NCBI RefSeq assembly: GCF_013374995.1
Contig: NZ_CP056030.1
Location: 310,001 to 374,000 of the forward strand
Direction: 5' to 3'
Origin: Pseudomonas eucalypticola
Lineage (GTDB): Bacteria > Pseudomonadota > Gammaproteobacteria > Pseudomonadales > Pseudomonadaceae
DNA: 64,000 bases
Part shown: piece by piece, positions 1 through 8,209 of the stretch
Layout: the number at the start of each line of letters is the position of its first letter
Position numbering within the stretch: position 1 is the stretch's first letter
Translations under genes and position numbers: made by a program
The notes under the pieces: model-generated
Seen by the model: the letters and a program-made list of their open reading frames with translations, nothing else
Databases searched by the model: none
What the model was told of the DNA's origin: nothing

Positions 1-43
1 CAGCAAGGGTGGTGCTGGCAAATAACAGGCCTGGGTATCTCAT
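1..43 (-). CDS. N-terminal fragment of an exported protein, cut by the window edge
   Basis: Only the first 14 codons are in the window. They read M-R-Y-P-G-L-L-F-A-S-T-T-L-A, which resembles the start of a signal peptide (a basic residue, then a hydrophobic stretch with small residues). The gene would be transcribed leftward, divergent from the chaC-like gene, with the 44-388 gap holding both promoters. The Shine-Dalgarno is weak. Too little is visible to name a product, and the call could be chance. Confidence 0.35.
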   Translation of the reverse strand, partial: MRYPGLLFASTTLA

Positions 44-388
44 GAGGTTTACCGCTATCAATCGGGGAGATGCGCTTTTTCTCGCAAGTCGATAGGAAGT
101 TTCTAGACATGAAACTTCTGAATATATCGTAGGAAAATTTACTTGGTTGGTTCATGCACTATTCTCATGCACTGGGAACAGCGCATACCGTTGCCAAAGT
201 GCCAGTTCGGTGCGCAGTATGGGGCCGTGACCCGCCACGGTGCTTATAACCAGCGCAAAACGCGTTGCTTATATGAAAATGCAAGGGCTTGATTTTGGGC
301 ACTTATCTGCCGTACGGTATGAACAGCAGTGTAACAATCAGTTAAAGTGAGCCGACGTTGTCGATTCACGGGGATATCAGGCGACACT
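44..388. other. Intergenic region with an inverted repeat and a direct repeat
   Basis: No convincing gene lies here. It holds a perfect inverted repeat with 8-bp arms (GAAGTTTC / GAAACTTC, 96-118, 7-bp spacer), and a direct repeat TCATGCACT at 152-160 and 165-173, 13 bp apart. Both lie in an AT-richer part of the presumed divergent promoter region and could be regulator sites. Function is inferred only from shape and position. Confidence 0.5.
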
Positions 389-1036
389 ATGTCGGCTATC
401 GAAACTGCGCACTTCAATGTGGTTTATCCACCCTCGCTCGACCTCGGGCCGCAATTGACCCACGAGCAATTGGTGCATTCACTTCAAACGACCATGGGCC
501 GCCATAAAGGTGGGCCGGTATGGCTCTTTGCGTACGGCTCGCTCATCTGGCGTCCGGAATGCAGCGCCGCCGAGCGTCGGCGTGCGCGGGTGCATGGTTA
601 CCATCGCGGGCTGTACCTGTGGTCGCACGAACACCGGGGCACGCCTGAACGCCCGGGGCTGGTATTTGGCCTGGACCGCGGCGGCTCTTGCAGCGGCTTC
701 GCCTATCGTCTGCCGCAGGAGCGGTTGGAAGAGTCCTTGCTGGCCCTGTGGCAACGGGAAATGCCGTATCCCTCCTACCGCCCGCATTGGCTCAACTGCC
801 GCCTGGACGATGGCACGAAAGTGCAGGCGCTGGGTTTCGTGCTGGAGCGTCATTTACCCAGCTATGCCGGCAACCTGCCCGACAACCTGCTCAGCCATGT
901 ATTGGAAAGTGCCAGTGGGCGCTTCGGCAGCACGCTCGAGTACGTGCAGCAGACCATCAGCGCCCTGCGCAGCCATGAAATGCCGGACCGTAATCTGGAA
1001 GCGCGGATTAAACGCTGCCATTGCCGGGATAACTAG
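389..1036 (+). CDS. chaC: Gamma-glutamylcyclotransferase (ChaC-like, glutathione-specific)
   Basis: Predicted cytosolic enzyme that releases 5-oxoproline from glutathione, leaving Cys-Gly. The 215-residue protein has the family's N-terminal substrate-binding motif Y-G-S-L at about residues 49-52 (context WLFAYGSLIW). Glu124 in a QREMPYPSY context is the likely catalytic acid. The ATG at 389 is preferred over an in-frame GTG at 347, because family similarity begins after it and the extra 14 residues look random. It stands alone, divergent from the gene at the left edge and convergent with the next gene. Family assignment is firm; activity on glutathione rather than other gamma-glutamyl substrates is inferred. 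Confidence 0.85.
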   Translation: MSAIETAHFNVVYPPSLDLGPQLTHEQLVHSLQTTMGRHKGGPVWLFAYGSLIWRPECSAAERRRARVHGYHRGLYLWSHEHRGTPERPGLVFGLDRGGSCSGFAYRLPQERLEESLLALWQREMPYPSYRPHWLNCRLDDGTKVQALGFVLERHLPSYAGNLPDNLLSHVLESASGRFGSTLEYVQQTISALRSHEMPDRNLEARIKRCHCRDN

Positions 1037-1087
1037 CGTTGCTGCTGTGCGCTCACTGACGCTCGCTGGAAAACCAGCCTTTCTACA

Positions 1088-2221
1088 TCACCCCAGCAGC
1101 TCACCATAAGGCGCCTTGGCGCCCTGAAGCGGCGCTGCCAATCCCTCCGCCGGTGCGAAATTGCTGCCTGCCACTTTGGAGAAGGCCGCCCACTGGTTGC
1201 CGTAGCTGATGGCCCGGTCAGGCCCTTGTGATTCCGTCACCTTGGTATAGCTGTGCTTGCGCATCTCGGTGAACATGCCGTCATGCTGGTACATGATGGC
1301 GTGGGCGCGGACCAGCTCGTCCTTGGTCAGGTTCAGGCACTTGGCCAGGCTCACCCCCCAGCGGCGCAGGCAGGTTTCAGCCAGATGGCGCACCACCATG
1401 CCGGGTTCTGCCAAGATCTTAGGGCCGGCGACGCCATCGAGAGCGGCATTGCCCACCAGGGTGGCATGGCGGCCGGGCAACGGGAAGACACTGGTCTTGG
1501 TGCTGCCGTCAGTGTGTGGCACTACGCAGGCGAAGCCCTTGGAGCGTTCGTCGCGGGCAAAGAAACCCACGTACTCACGCACATTGGGCCCCAGGGTCAC
1601 GCGCTCGGGTTGGAAGTTCAGCGGACCTGGCACCGGGTCCACGGCAAAGATATTCACGGGAATGTGCTTGAGGGCCGGATCAGCCAGCATGGCATTGGCC
1701 AACATGTGGCAACTGACCGCGCCGCGGCTCCAGCCGACGATGTTCACCTTCGCCGGAATCTTTCCCCCCTTGCGGAACTGATTGACGATCTGCTGCTGCA
1801 ATTGCTGCGGGGTAACTTTGCGGTCTCCGTAGTCGTAGACGCGCGACCAGAAGCTGCCTTTTATCTCCACGTCTTCAATGGGAATGCCGGCTTTCTTCAG
1901 CGTCTGGTAGCGTTCGGCGGTCAGCTTTTCACGTTGCCATTCGAATTGCCCCTTGATCATGTTCAGGGCGTGGCGCACGTTGGTCTCCCACCCCTTGCCG
2001 AAAGCGACGCCGGCATAGGGGTGGTCAGTGGACTCGACCGTGAGGTTGTCGGCCTGCAGGTTGCCGCTGCCGGGGCCATCGACGACGATCCAGTGGGCAA
2101 ACTCGCGGTCGAGGGTGTTGCTGGCGAGCGTGGCGATCAGCTCGCCGTTCCAGTAGTTGGCGTTGTGGCTGTCGAAGTGGGTGGCGCTGGTGCCGCAGAA
2201 GTAAACGGTAAAAGTACTCAT
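1088..2221 (-). CDS. Alpha/beta-hydrolase-like protein, possible Tle/DUF2235-type lipase
   Basis: A 377-residue soluble protein without signal peptide. It carries a nucleophile elbow G-W-S-R-G (Ser165) after the beta-strand KVNIVGW. Asp195 in FAVDPVPG and His252 in PGRHATLVG are placed where a Ser-Asp-His triad would be expected. The G-x-S-R-G form resembles DUF2235 and type VI lipase effector (Tle) hydrolases. A good ribosome site (AGGAAG) precedes the ATG. No VgrG, PAAR, Hcp or evident immunity gene lies next to it, so an effector role is only a possibility. An ordinary intracellular esterase remains open. Confidence 0.6.
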   Translation of the reverse strand: MSTFTVYFCGTSATHFDSHNANYWNGELIATLASNTLDREFAHWIVVDGPGSGNLQADNLTVESTDHPYAGVAFGKGWETNVRHALNMIKGQFEWQREKLTAERYQTLKKAGIPIEDVEIKGSFWSRVYDYGDRKVTPQQLQQQIVNQFRKGGKIPAKVNIVGWSRGAVSCHMLANAMLADPALKHIPVNIFAVDPVPGPLNFQPERVTLGPNVREYVGFFARDERSKGFACVVPHTDGSTKTSVFPLPGRHATLVGNAALDGVAGPKILAEPGMVVRHLAETCLRRWGVSLAKCLNLTKDELVRAHAIMYQHDGMFTEMRKHSYTKVTESQGPDRAISYGNQWAAFSKVAGSNFAPAEGLAAPLQGAKAPYGELLG

Positions 2222-2327
2222 GGCGAACTTCCTGTTCAGAGGGCGTTGAAGCCGGGGTGGTAGACCGCTACTTCAACGTTGTTCGCCCATGCTGATAAGC
2301 CTGAATACTTTCCTGCGGTGAAGCCCT

Positions 2328-3305
2328 TCACCGTACGGCGATCACCAGCTTGCCCACAGCCTTGCGCTCGGCAAGTGTGTTGATGGCCTCACCGGCCTGG
2401 TGCAGAGGGAAAGTACGTGAGACCAGTGGTTTCAGCCTGCCTTCAGCGAACCACTGGAACAGTTGCTTGAAGTTGGCGGCATTGTCCTGCGGCTGCCGTT
2501 GCGCGAACGAGCCCCAGAACACGCCCACCACCGCCGCGCCCTTGAGCAGTGCCAGGTTGACGGGCAGCTCAGGTATGCGGCCACTGGCAAAACCTACCAC
2601 CAGCAAGCGCCCGTTCCAGCCGATGGCGCGCACGGCCTGGTCGAACAGGTCACCCCCCACCGGGTCGTAGATAACGTCCACACCGTTGCCGCCGGTCAGC
2701 CGTTTGATCTCGTCCTTGAGGCTGGTCTCGCTGTAGTTGATCAGCTCGTCGGCACCGGCTGCCTTGGCCACGGCGAGCTTGTCGGCGCTGCTGGCAGCAG
2801 CGATCACCCGGGCCCCCATGGCCTTGCCGATTTCCACCGCCGCCAGGCCGACACCCCCCGAGGCACCCAGCACCAGCAGGGTTTCTCCAGGCTGCAGGTT
2901 GGCGCGCTGCTTGAGCGCATGCATCGAGGTACCGTAGGTCATGCTGAAAGCGGCAGCGGTGGTGTAGTCCATGCCGTCGGGAATGGGCAGGACGTTGTAA
3001 CCCGCCACGGCTATTTCCTCGGCAAAGCTGCCCCAGCCGGTCAGGCCCATGACGCGGTCGCCCACCTTGAGGTGGCTGACGTGCTCGCCCACTGCGCGGA
3101 CCACACCAGCCGCCTCGCCACCAGGGGAGAAAGGGAAGGGCGGCTTGAACTGGTACTTGCCCTCGATGATCAAGGTGTCCGGAAAGTTGACCCCGGCGGC
3201 GTGTACTTCCAGCAGTACCTCGTTTTTCTTCACCGCGGGGCTGGAGACCTCTTCCAGCACCAGGGTTTCGGCAGGGCCGAACGCTTTGCACAGTACGGCT
3301 TTCAT
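2328..3305 (-). CDS. NADPH:quinone oxidoreductase family protein (zinc-free MDR)
   Basis: A 325-residue medium-chain dehydrogenase/reductase of the quinone oxidoreductase type. It has an N-terminal GroES-like domain (H-A-A-G-V-N-F-P-D around residues 35-43) and a Rossmann domain with a GASGGVGLAA dinucleotide motif near residue 150. Structural zinc cysteines of alcohol dehydrogenases are absent, as expected for the Qor branch. It probably reduces quinones or alpha,beta-unsaturated carbonyls with NADPH in the cytosol; the substrate cannot be read from sequence. It is divergent from the FliL-like gene and shares a roughly 150-bp intergenic region with it. Confidence 0.85.
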   Translation of the reverse strand: MKAVLCKAFGPAETLVLEEVSSPAVKKNEVLLEVHAAGVNFPDTLIIEGKYQFKPPFPFSPGGEAAGVVRAVGEHVSHLKVGDRVMGLTGWGSFAEEIAVAGYNVLPIPDGMDYTTAAAFSMTYGTSMHALKQRANLQPGETLLVLGASGGVGLAAVEIGKAMGARVIAAASSADKLAVAKAAGADELINYSETSLKDEIKRLTGGNGVDVIYDPVGGDLFDQAVRAIGWNGRLLVVGFASGRIPELPVNLALLKGAAVVGVFWGSFAQRQPQDNAANFKQLFQWFAEGRLKPLVSRTFPLHQAGEAINTLAERKAVGKLVIAVR

Positions 3306-3454
3306 CGGGCTATTCCTTTGCAGGTTGTGGCCGATAGTGTAGGTGTGAAGAAAACGCGGTCAACGAGCATGCCGCCAGCTGATAGCCAACCATAAGCACT
3401 GGCGCCTGGGTTAACCTTGGTATGCTTGCGCCAACAGTAATGAGGATTGAATTT

Positions 3455-3868
3455 GTGAAAGCGTGGATCGTGATGGTGTTGGCCCTGACGCTGCCCGTGT
3501 CGGCCGTCATGGCTGAGGAAGGCAAGGAAGAGGGCGGCCCGCCCAAAGTCAGCTACATCACCTTGAGTCCGCCCTTCGTGGGCAACTATGCGCTGGACGG
3601 CAGCCCGCGCCTGCACGTGTACAAGGCCGACGTGGCGTTGCGTGTCACGGGCCCCGAGGCCGAAGCCGCGGTCAAACGCCAGGATCCGCTGATCCGCAAC
3701 CAGTTGGTGACCTTGTTCACCCAGCAGACGGCCGACTCGTTCAGTAACGTGGAGTCCAAGGAAAAGCTGCGCCAGGAAGCGCTCAAGCAAGTCCAGGATG
3801 TGATGGCCAACGAAGAAGGCAAGCCCATGGTCGAGGACTTGCTGTTCAACAACCTGATCGTGCAGTAA
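3455..3868 (+). CDS. FliL-like exported protein
   Basis: A 137-residue protein with an N-terminal signal peptide (MKAWIVMVLALTLPVSAVMA) and a mature part resembling the C-terminal half of flagellar FliL: a beta-strand pair around YITLSPPFVGNY, then an amphipathic C-terminal helix ending in DLLFNNLIVQ. The GTG at 3455 is chosen because GAGG lies 9-12 bp upstream and the signal peptide then begins immediately; an ATG at 3440 overlaps that ribosome site. No flagellar genes are nearby, so it may be a periplasmic paralogue rather than the motor protein. Confidence 0.7.
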   Translation: MKAWIVMVLALTLPVSAVMAEEGKEEGGPPKVSYITLSPPFVGNYALDGSPRLHVYKADVALRVTGPEAEAAVKRQDPLIRNQLVTLFTQQTADSFSNVESKEKLRQEALKQVQDVMANEEGKPMVEDLLFNNLIVQ

Positions 3869-3871
3869 CCC

Positions 3872-4321
3872 TCAGCGCAATGCCAGCACGGCCGCCCATT
3901 GCTCGGGCGTGACTGGCATCACCGAAAGGCGGCTGCCTTTTTGTACCAGCGGCAGCTCTGCCAGGGCAGCTTGCTGCTTGAGGTAGCCCAGGCTCAGGAC
4001 TTTGCCGAACGTTTGCACGTGGCTTACGTCCACCGCACTCCAGGGGTTTTTCTCGGCATTGGCCTTGGTGTCGTGGTAAGGGCTTTGCGGGTCCAGGGCG
4101 GAGGGGTCGTCGTAGGCTGGCGCGGTAATGCGGGCGATACCGGCGATACCCGGCTCAGGGCAACTGGAATGGTAGAAAAAGAACTCGTCTCCAGCGGCCA
4201 TGGCCCGCAGGAAATTGCGTGCCTGGTAGTTGCGCACACCGTCCCAGCGGGCTTCGCCCAGGCGGGCCAGGTCCGTGATGGAAAGCTCGTCGGGCTCTGA
4301 TTTCATCAGCCAGTAGGCCAT
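3872..4321 (-). CDS. EVE-domain protein (DUF55, modified-base reader fold)
   Basis: A 149-residue single-domain protein beginning MAYWLMKSEP, the hallmark start of EVE/thymocyte nuclear protein 1 relatives. The W-D-G-V-R-N-Y-Q-A-R-N segment near residues 29-39 and FFYHSS near 48-53 form the ligand pocket in this family. EVE proteins are PUA-like folds proposed to bind modified bases in nucleic acid. Its 3' end is 3 bp from that of the FliL-like gene, so the two are tightly convergent. Family assignment is strong; biological role is not established. Confidence 0.85.
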   Translation of the reverse strand: MAYWLMKSEPDELSITDLARLGEARWDGVRNYQARNFLRAMAAGDEFFFYHSSCPEPGIAGIARITAPAYDDPSALDPQSPYHDTKANAEKNPWSAVDVSHVQTFGKVLSLGYLKQQAALAELPLVQKGSRLSVMPVTPEQWAAVLALR

Positions 4322-4514
4322 GTCTGCTGCTCCAAATTGCGACTAAATCTGTCTATGTGGCGTTTTTACGACAACCCGACGGTCGGTTGACGTCACCGTT
4401 TGCGTGTCGCGTCATGTTGCCGCAGAATGCGCGCATTTTACGCTTCACGTAAACACAGGGGCCAATGCCGCGCCTCGTGTTCGACACCATGATTTGCCTG
4501 CAGGGGGGCAATTG

Positions 4515-4655
4515 ATGCGCCGCAAACCGGATTTGCTTTGGGTACTGGTTATTTTGTTCGGTCTGGGCGTAGTGACCACGGGTTACGCGCAGTCGCTGTG
4601 GGACCGCAAGGCCAATGCCCCGGTAGAAGTGACGGCGCCTGCGCAATACCGCTGA
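4515..4655 (+). CDS. Small single-pass membrane protein, 46 residues
   Basis: The peptide starts MRRKPDLLW, has one hydrophobic helix (LLWVLVILFGLGVVTTGYA) and a short polar tail ending APAQYR. A run of six G residues sits about 5-10 bp before the ATG, and a strong terminator follows 11 bp after the stop, so this looks like a complete small gene. An upstream in-frame start at 4404 would add an unlikely 37-residue extension. The positive-inside rule puts the N-terminus in the cytoplasm. I cannot name a function. Confidence 0.65.
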   Translation: MRRKPDLLWVLVILFGLGVVTTGYAQSLWDRKANAPVEVTAPAQYR

Positions 4656-4665
4656 CTCATGGTGT

Positions 4666-4703
4666 GAAAAAAGGCCCATCGGTTTCGCCGGTGGGCCTTT
4701 TTC
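4666..4703 (+). terminator. Rho-independent terminator
   Basis: AAAGGCCCATCGG, loop TTTCG, then CCGGTGGGCCTTTTTC forms a long GC-rich stem followed by a T-run. It ends the small membrane-protein transcript. The A-run on its left flank lets it also stop the leftward folate cyclo-ligase transcript. Confidence 0.9.
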
Positions 4704-4734
4704 TTTGCGCGTGGGTCATGGCCCCCGGGGTGCG

Positions 4735-5355
4735 TCAACCCTGGGCCAGGTACCAGCGCCGGTCCGATACCGTGCCCTGCAACGGTACATCCCAGCTCGC
4801 CTGCGCCAACCGCTCTACCTTCTGGCACTCATGGGCCAGCCCGAGCAACATCGGCTTGTGCCACGCCGTGCGCCGGCCGCGGTAGGCCAGGCTGCGGTCA
4901 TAGAAGCCGCCGCCCATTCCCAGGCGGCCACCCAGCTCGTCAAACCCCACCAACGGTAGCAGGATCAGGTCCAGCGCCCAGATCCGCCGTTGGCGGGCCG
5001 GGTTGATGTGCGGCTCGGGAATCCGAAAACGGTTGCGACGATATGCCTCACCCGCACGCACCTGCTGGAACACCATTTTGGTCCGTGGCCAGGCGCTGAG
5101 TACCGGCAAATAGGTTTTCTTGCCACGGCGCTGGGCTTCGGCCAGTAACAGGCGCGGGTCGATTTCACTGTCGTTGGGCAGGTACAGCGCCACATGGCGG
5201 GCACGACGAAACAGAGGGTGCTGGGACAATTGGCGGTACAGCCCGCGGGCGGCGGTGCGTTGCTGGGCTGGGGTCAGTGCGCGGCGCGCATCGCGCAAGA
5301 GGCGGCGTAGCTGCGGGCGCGACAGAGGTGCTGCTTCGGTCATGGCGTGGGCCAT
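4735..5355 (-). CDS. 5-formyltetrahydrofolate cyclo-ligase
   Basis: ATP-dependent enzyme converting 5-formyl-THF to 5,10-methenyl-THF. The 206-residue protein has the family signature L-G-M-G-G-G-F-Y-D-R near residues 144-153 and the basic N-terminal region RPQLRRLLRDARRAL. It lies directly downstream of the 6S RNA gene on the same strand, the classic ssrS-fau arrangement of gammaproteobacteria in which both can be cotranscribed. A second in-frame ATG four codons in (5343) is an equally possible start. Confidence 0.93.
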   Translation of the reverse strand: MAHAMTEAAPLSRPQLRRLLRDARRALTPAQQRTAARGLYRQLSQHPLFRRARHVALYLPNDSEIDPRLLLAEAQRRGKKTYLPVLSAWPRTKMVFQQVRAGEAYRRNRFRIPEPHINPARQRRIWALDLILLPLVGFDELGGRLGMGGGFYDRSLAYRGRRTAWHKPMLLGLAHECQKVERLAQASWDVPLQGTVSDRRWYLAQG

Positions 5356-5422
5356 CCTGAAACGCCCGGGCCACGTGGCGTGGCGGGGCTTGTACCCCTG
5401 CCGGCAGGGCCAGGCAAGGGCG

Positions 5423-5603
5423 AGTAAAGCGAGACTCCCCGACGAACCGCTGTCGGTGTAGCCCTTGAACCCGAAAGTTCAAGGTGGAGATTGCAGGAGG
5501 CGTTAAGGCTTTCCGTCAAGCGGACATGCGCACCGGCCCCAGCGTGCAACCCCCGTGGTTGTGCGTATCGGCTCAGGGACATGACCGACTGGCAAGCACT
5601 CCA
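5423..5603 (-). ncRNA. ssrS: 6S RNA
   Basis: No gene reads through the zapA-cyclo-ligase gap, and on the minus strand it has the recognisable 6S RNA features. These are the 5' part with GTCGGTCATGTCCCTGAGCC, the central region with ACCACGGGGGTTG, and the 3' part with a hairpin around TTGAACTTTCGGGTTCAAGG then CGACAGCGGTTCGTCGGGG. 6S RNA folds into a promoter mimic that sequesters sigma70 RNA polymerase in stationary phase. Position between zapA and the cyclo-ligase gene is the standard Pseudomonas location. Ends are estimated to within about 10 nt. Confidence 0.88.
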
Positions 5604-5641
5604 GGGAGCGGCGCAAGTATACCCGAAACAATCACAATGTT

Positions 5642-5959
5642 TCAGCCCCGGGTTTCATCCTGATCAGTGGCCAGCACCAGATCGACACGGTCGAGCAGGT
5701 CGCGAACCTGTTCACGGGTAGAGCCAGTGGCAGCCACGTCGGGGGTTTCCTGCTTGTGCAGCAGGTCGTGGGTGATGTTCAGCGCCGCCATCACCGCGAT
5801 GCGGTCGGCGCCGATCACTTTGCCGCTGCTGCGGATCTCGCGCATCTTGCCGTCCAGGTAGCGCGCGGCGCTGACCAGGTTGCTGCGCTCTTCCTGCGGG
5901 CAAATGATTGAATATTCTTTGTCGAGGATCTGAACAGTGACGCTATTGCTTGAGCTCAT
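5642..5959 (-). CDS. zapA: Cell division protein ZapA
   Basis: A 105-residue FtsZ-associated protein that bundles FtsZ protofilaments at the Z-ring. The N-terminal globular part reads VTVQILDKEYSIICP with the following E-x-R-x-N-L-x-x-A-A segment. The middle helix (RIAVMAALNITHDLL) and the C-terminal coiled coil are typical. It overlaps the ZapB-like gene upstream by 4 bp, indicating translational coupling. The 6S RNA gene follows on the same strand. Confidence 0.92.
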   Translation of the reverse strand: MSSSNSVTVQILDKEYSIICPQEERSNLVSAARYLDGKMREIRSSGKVIGADRIAVMAALNITHDLLHKQETPDVAATGSTREQVRDLLDRVDLVLATDQDETRG

Positions 5960-6165
5960 GAGTCTTGCTCCAGGGCCTTGAGGCGCGAAATCATCGATTC
6001 GACCTTGTGCCGGGCGATTTCATTTTTTTCAATGAGGTGTGCGCGCTCCTCGCGCCAGGTTTTTTCCTGCGCTAATAGGAGTCCGTTTTGCCGTTTTAGT
6101 TGCTCGACGCGGTCGATCAACAGCTCGAGCCGGCCCATCAGCGCTTGCAGGTCGTTGTGTTCCAT
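5956..6165 (-). CDS. ZapB-like coiled-coil protein (TIGR02449 type)
   Basis: A 69-residue, almost wholly helical protein with heptad-like spacing of L/I residues (LMGRLELLIDRVEQLK, later MISRLKALEQ). Small coiled-coil proteins of this type are commonly encoded just before zapA in Pseudomonas and are thought to take part in division. The ATG overlap with zapA supports joint expression. Function is inferred from family and context; no catalytic feature is present. Confidence 0.8.
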   Translation of the reverse strand: MEHNDLQALMGRLELLIDRVEQLKRQNGLLLAQEKTWREERAHLIEKNEIARHKVESMISRLKALEQDS

Positions 6166-6296
6166 GGGTTCCCGTTCGATAAGATCGGTGAGTGGCGTGT
6201 TAACGAGTTGGCCGCTTCGATGGTCTTGGCGCGCCTGCCGGTGCTAGGATACAAGGTCTTCATTCTAGTCATTGCGCCGCCTGGCGCCTAGTTGCC

Positions 6297-6848
6297 ATGT
6301 CTATTCAGAAATCCCCGTATCAAGGCTTCGCCGACCTGCTCAACGCTGGCGGTCACCCCGTTTCCCCTGCCGAGCTGCATGGCCTGCTGCTGGGCCGCAG
6401 CTGCGCTGGCGCCGATTTCGACGCCGAAGGGTGGCTGGCGGACGCGGCATTGTCGCTGGACACCGAACCTGCGGACAACGTGCGCAATGCGCTGGTTGGC
6501 CTGCAGCAGATGGTTCAGGGCGAACTGACCGGCGATGACGTCACCATCGTCATCCTGTTGCCGGCCGACGACGCGCCGCTGACCGAGCGTGCCACCGCCC
6601 TGGGCCAATGGTGCCAAGGCTTCCTGACCGGCTTTGGCCTGCACTCGGGGGGCAAGAACCTGAGCCAGGAAGCTCAGGAAATCCTTCAGGACATGGACGC
6701 CATTTCCCAGGTGCAGGAAGCGCTGGAAGAGTCCGAAGACGCCGAAAGCGACTATATGGAAGTCATGGAGTACCTGCGCGTGGCGCCGATGCTGCTGTTC
6801 ACCGAGTGCGCCAAGCCAGTGGCGGCCACCAAGCCTTCCCTGCACTGA
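6297..6848 (+). CDS. ygfB: YgfB/YecA family protein (UPF0149)
   Basis: A 183-residue acidic, helical protein with the family's N-terminal L-H-G-L-L-L-G-R block near residues 28-35 and the W-C-Q-G-F-L-T-G-F motif near residue 102. It precedes pepP with a TGATG overlap, and the ygfB-pepP-ubiH-ubiI order is conserved in gammaproteobacteria. In P. aeruginosa YgfB is reported to influence AmpC/AmpDh3 expression; whether that applies here cannot be seen. Confidence 0.88.
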   Translation: MSIQKSPYQGFADLLNAGGHPVSPAELHGLLLGRSCAGADFDAEGWLADAALSLDTEPADNVRNALVGLQQMVQGELTGDDVTIVILLPADDAPLTERATALGQWCQGFLTGFGLHSGGKNLSQEAQEILQDMDAISQVQEALEESEDAESDYMEVMEYLRVAPMLLFTECAKPVAATKPSLH

Positions 6849-8209
6849 TGTCGAAAAAGGGTTCCCCTGTGCCAGTAACTCATATCCCGAAGTCGGAATA
6901 CGCTCGTCGACGCAAGGCTCTGATGGCGCAGATGGAGCCCAACAGCATCGCCATACTGCCCGCGGCCGCGGTGGCCATCCGCAACCGCGACGTGGAGCAT
7001 GTGTACCGCCAGGACAGCGATTTCCAGTACCTCAGCGGCTTCCCCGAGCCTGAAGCGGTCATCGCCCTGATCCCCGGCCGCCAGCACGGCGAGTACGTGC
7101 TGTTCTGCCGCGAGCGCAATCCCGAGCGGGAGCTGTGGGACGGTCTGCGCGCCGGGCAGGAAGGCGCGGTGCGTGACTATGGTGCCGACGATGCTTTCCC
7201 CATTGCTGATATCGACGACATCCTGCCCGGCCTGATCGAAGGCCGCGACCGGGTGTACACCGCCATGGGCAGCCACCCCGAATTCGATCGCCATCTGATG
7301 GACTGGATCAACGTGATCCGTTCCAAGGCCAACCTCGGCTCACAGCCGCCCAATGAATTCGTGGCGCTGGACCACTTGCTCCACGACATGCGCCTGTACA
7401 AGTCGGCCGCCGAGGTGAAGGTCATGCGCCATGCCGCGCAGATCTCCGCCCGCGCCCATGTCCGCGCCATGCAGGCCTGCCGCGCCGGCCTGCATGAGTT
7501 CAGCCTGGAAGCCGAACTGGACTACGAATTCCGCAAGGGCGGGGCGAAGATGCCGGCCTACGGCTCCATCGTCGCAGCAGGCCGCAACAGTTGCATCCTG
7601 CACTATCAACAGAACGACGCCGTGCTCAGGGACGGCGACCTGGTGCTGATCGACGCTGGCTGCGAGATCGACTGTTACGCCAGCGATATCACCCGGACGT
7701 TCCCGGTCAGTGGCACCTTCTCGCCCGAGCAGAAGGCGATCTACGAACTGGTGCTCAAGTCCCAGGAAGCGGCGTTCGCCGCCATCGGCCCCGGCAAGCA
7801 CTGGAACCAGGCTCACGAAGCCACGGTGCAGGTGATTACCGAAGGCCTGGTGCAACTGGGGCTGCTGCAGGGCAATGTCGATGAACTGATTGCCACCGAG
7901 GCCCACCGGGCCTTCTACATGCACCGTGCCGGCCACTGGCTGGGCATGGATGTGCATGATGTGGGCGAATACCGCGTGGGCGGCGAGTGGCGGGTGCTGG
8001 AGCCGGGCATGACCCTGACCGTTGAGCCAGGCATCTACATCAGCCCCGACAACCCGCATGTGGCGAAGAAATGGCGCGGTATCGGCGTGCGCATCGAGGA
8101 CGACGTGGTGGTCACCCGCACCGGCTGTGAAATCCTGACCGGCGACGTGCCCAAGACCGTCGCTGAAATCGAAGCCTTGATGGCTCAAGCACGTACCGAG
8201 GCCGCATGA
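6848..8209 (+). CDS. pepP: Xaa-Pro aminopeptidase P
   Basis: Metallo-aminopeptidase removing N-terminal residues that precede proline. The 453-residue protein has the pita-bread fold ligands in order: two Asp in LIDAGCEIDCYASDITRTF, His in HRAGHWLGMDVHD, Glu in TVEPGIYI and Glu in RIEDDVVVT, all consistent with a dimanganese site. The ATG at 6848 overlaps the ygfB stop; an in-frame GTG at 6869 would give 446 residues, closer to the usual length. It overlaps ubiH by 4 bp. Confidence 0.93.
   Translation: MSKKGSPVPVTHIPKSEYARRRKALMAQMEPNSIAILPAAAVAIRNRDVEHVYRQDSDFQYLSGFPEPEAVIALIPGRQHGEYVLFCRERNPERELWDGLRAGQEGAVRDYGADDAFPIADIDDILPGLIEGRDRVYTAMGSHPEFDRHLMDWINVIRSKANLGSQPPNEFVALDHLLHDMRLYKSAAEVKVMRHAAQISARAHVRAMQACRAGLHEFSLEAELDYEFRKGGAKMPAYGSIVAAGRNSCILHYQQNDAVLRDGDLVLIDAGCEIDCYASDITRTFPVSGTFSPEQKAIYELVLKSQEAAFAAIGPGKHWNQAHEATVQVITEGLVQLGLLQGNVDELIATEAHRAFYMHRAGHWLGMDVHDVGEYRVGGEWRVLEPGMTLTVEPGIYISPDNPHVAKKWRGIGVRIEDDVVVTRTGCEILTGDVPKTVAEIEALMAQARTEAA

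Noticed and set aside
1253..2263. Long plus-strand open frame opposite the lipase-like gene
   Set aside because: It is the high-GC antisense shadow of the 1088-2221 gene; no ribosome site, low-complexity composition and no family resemblance.
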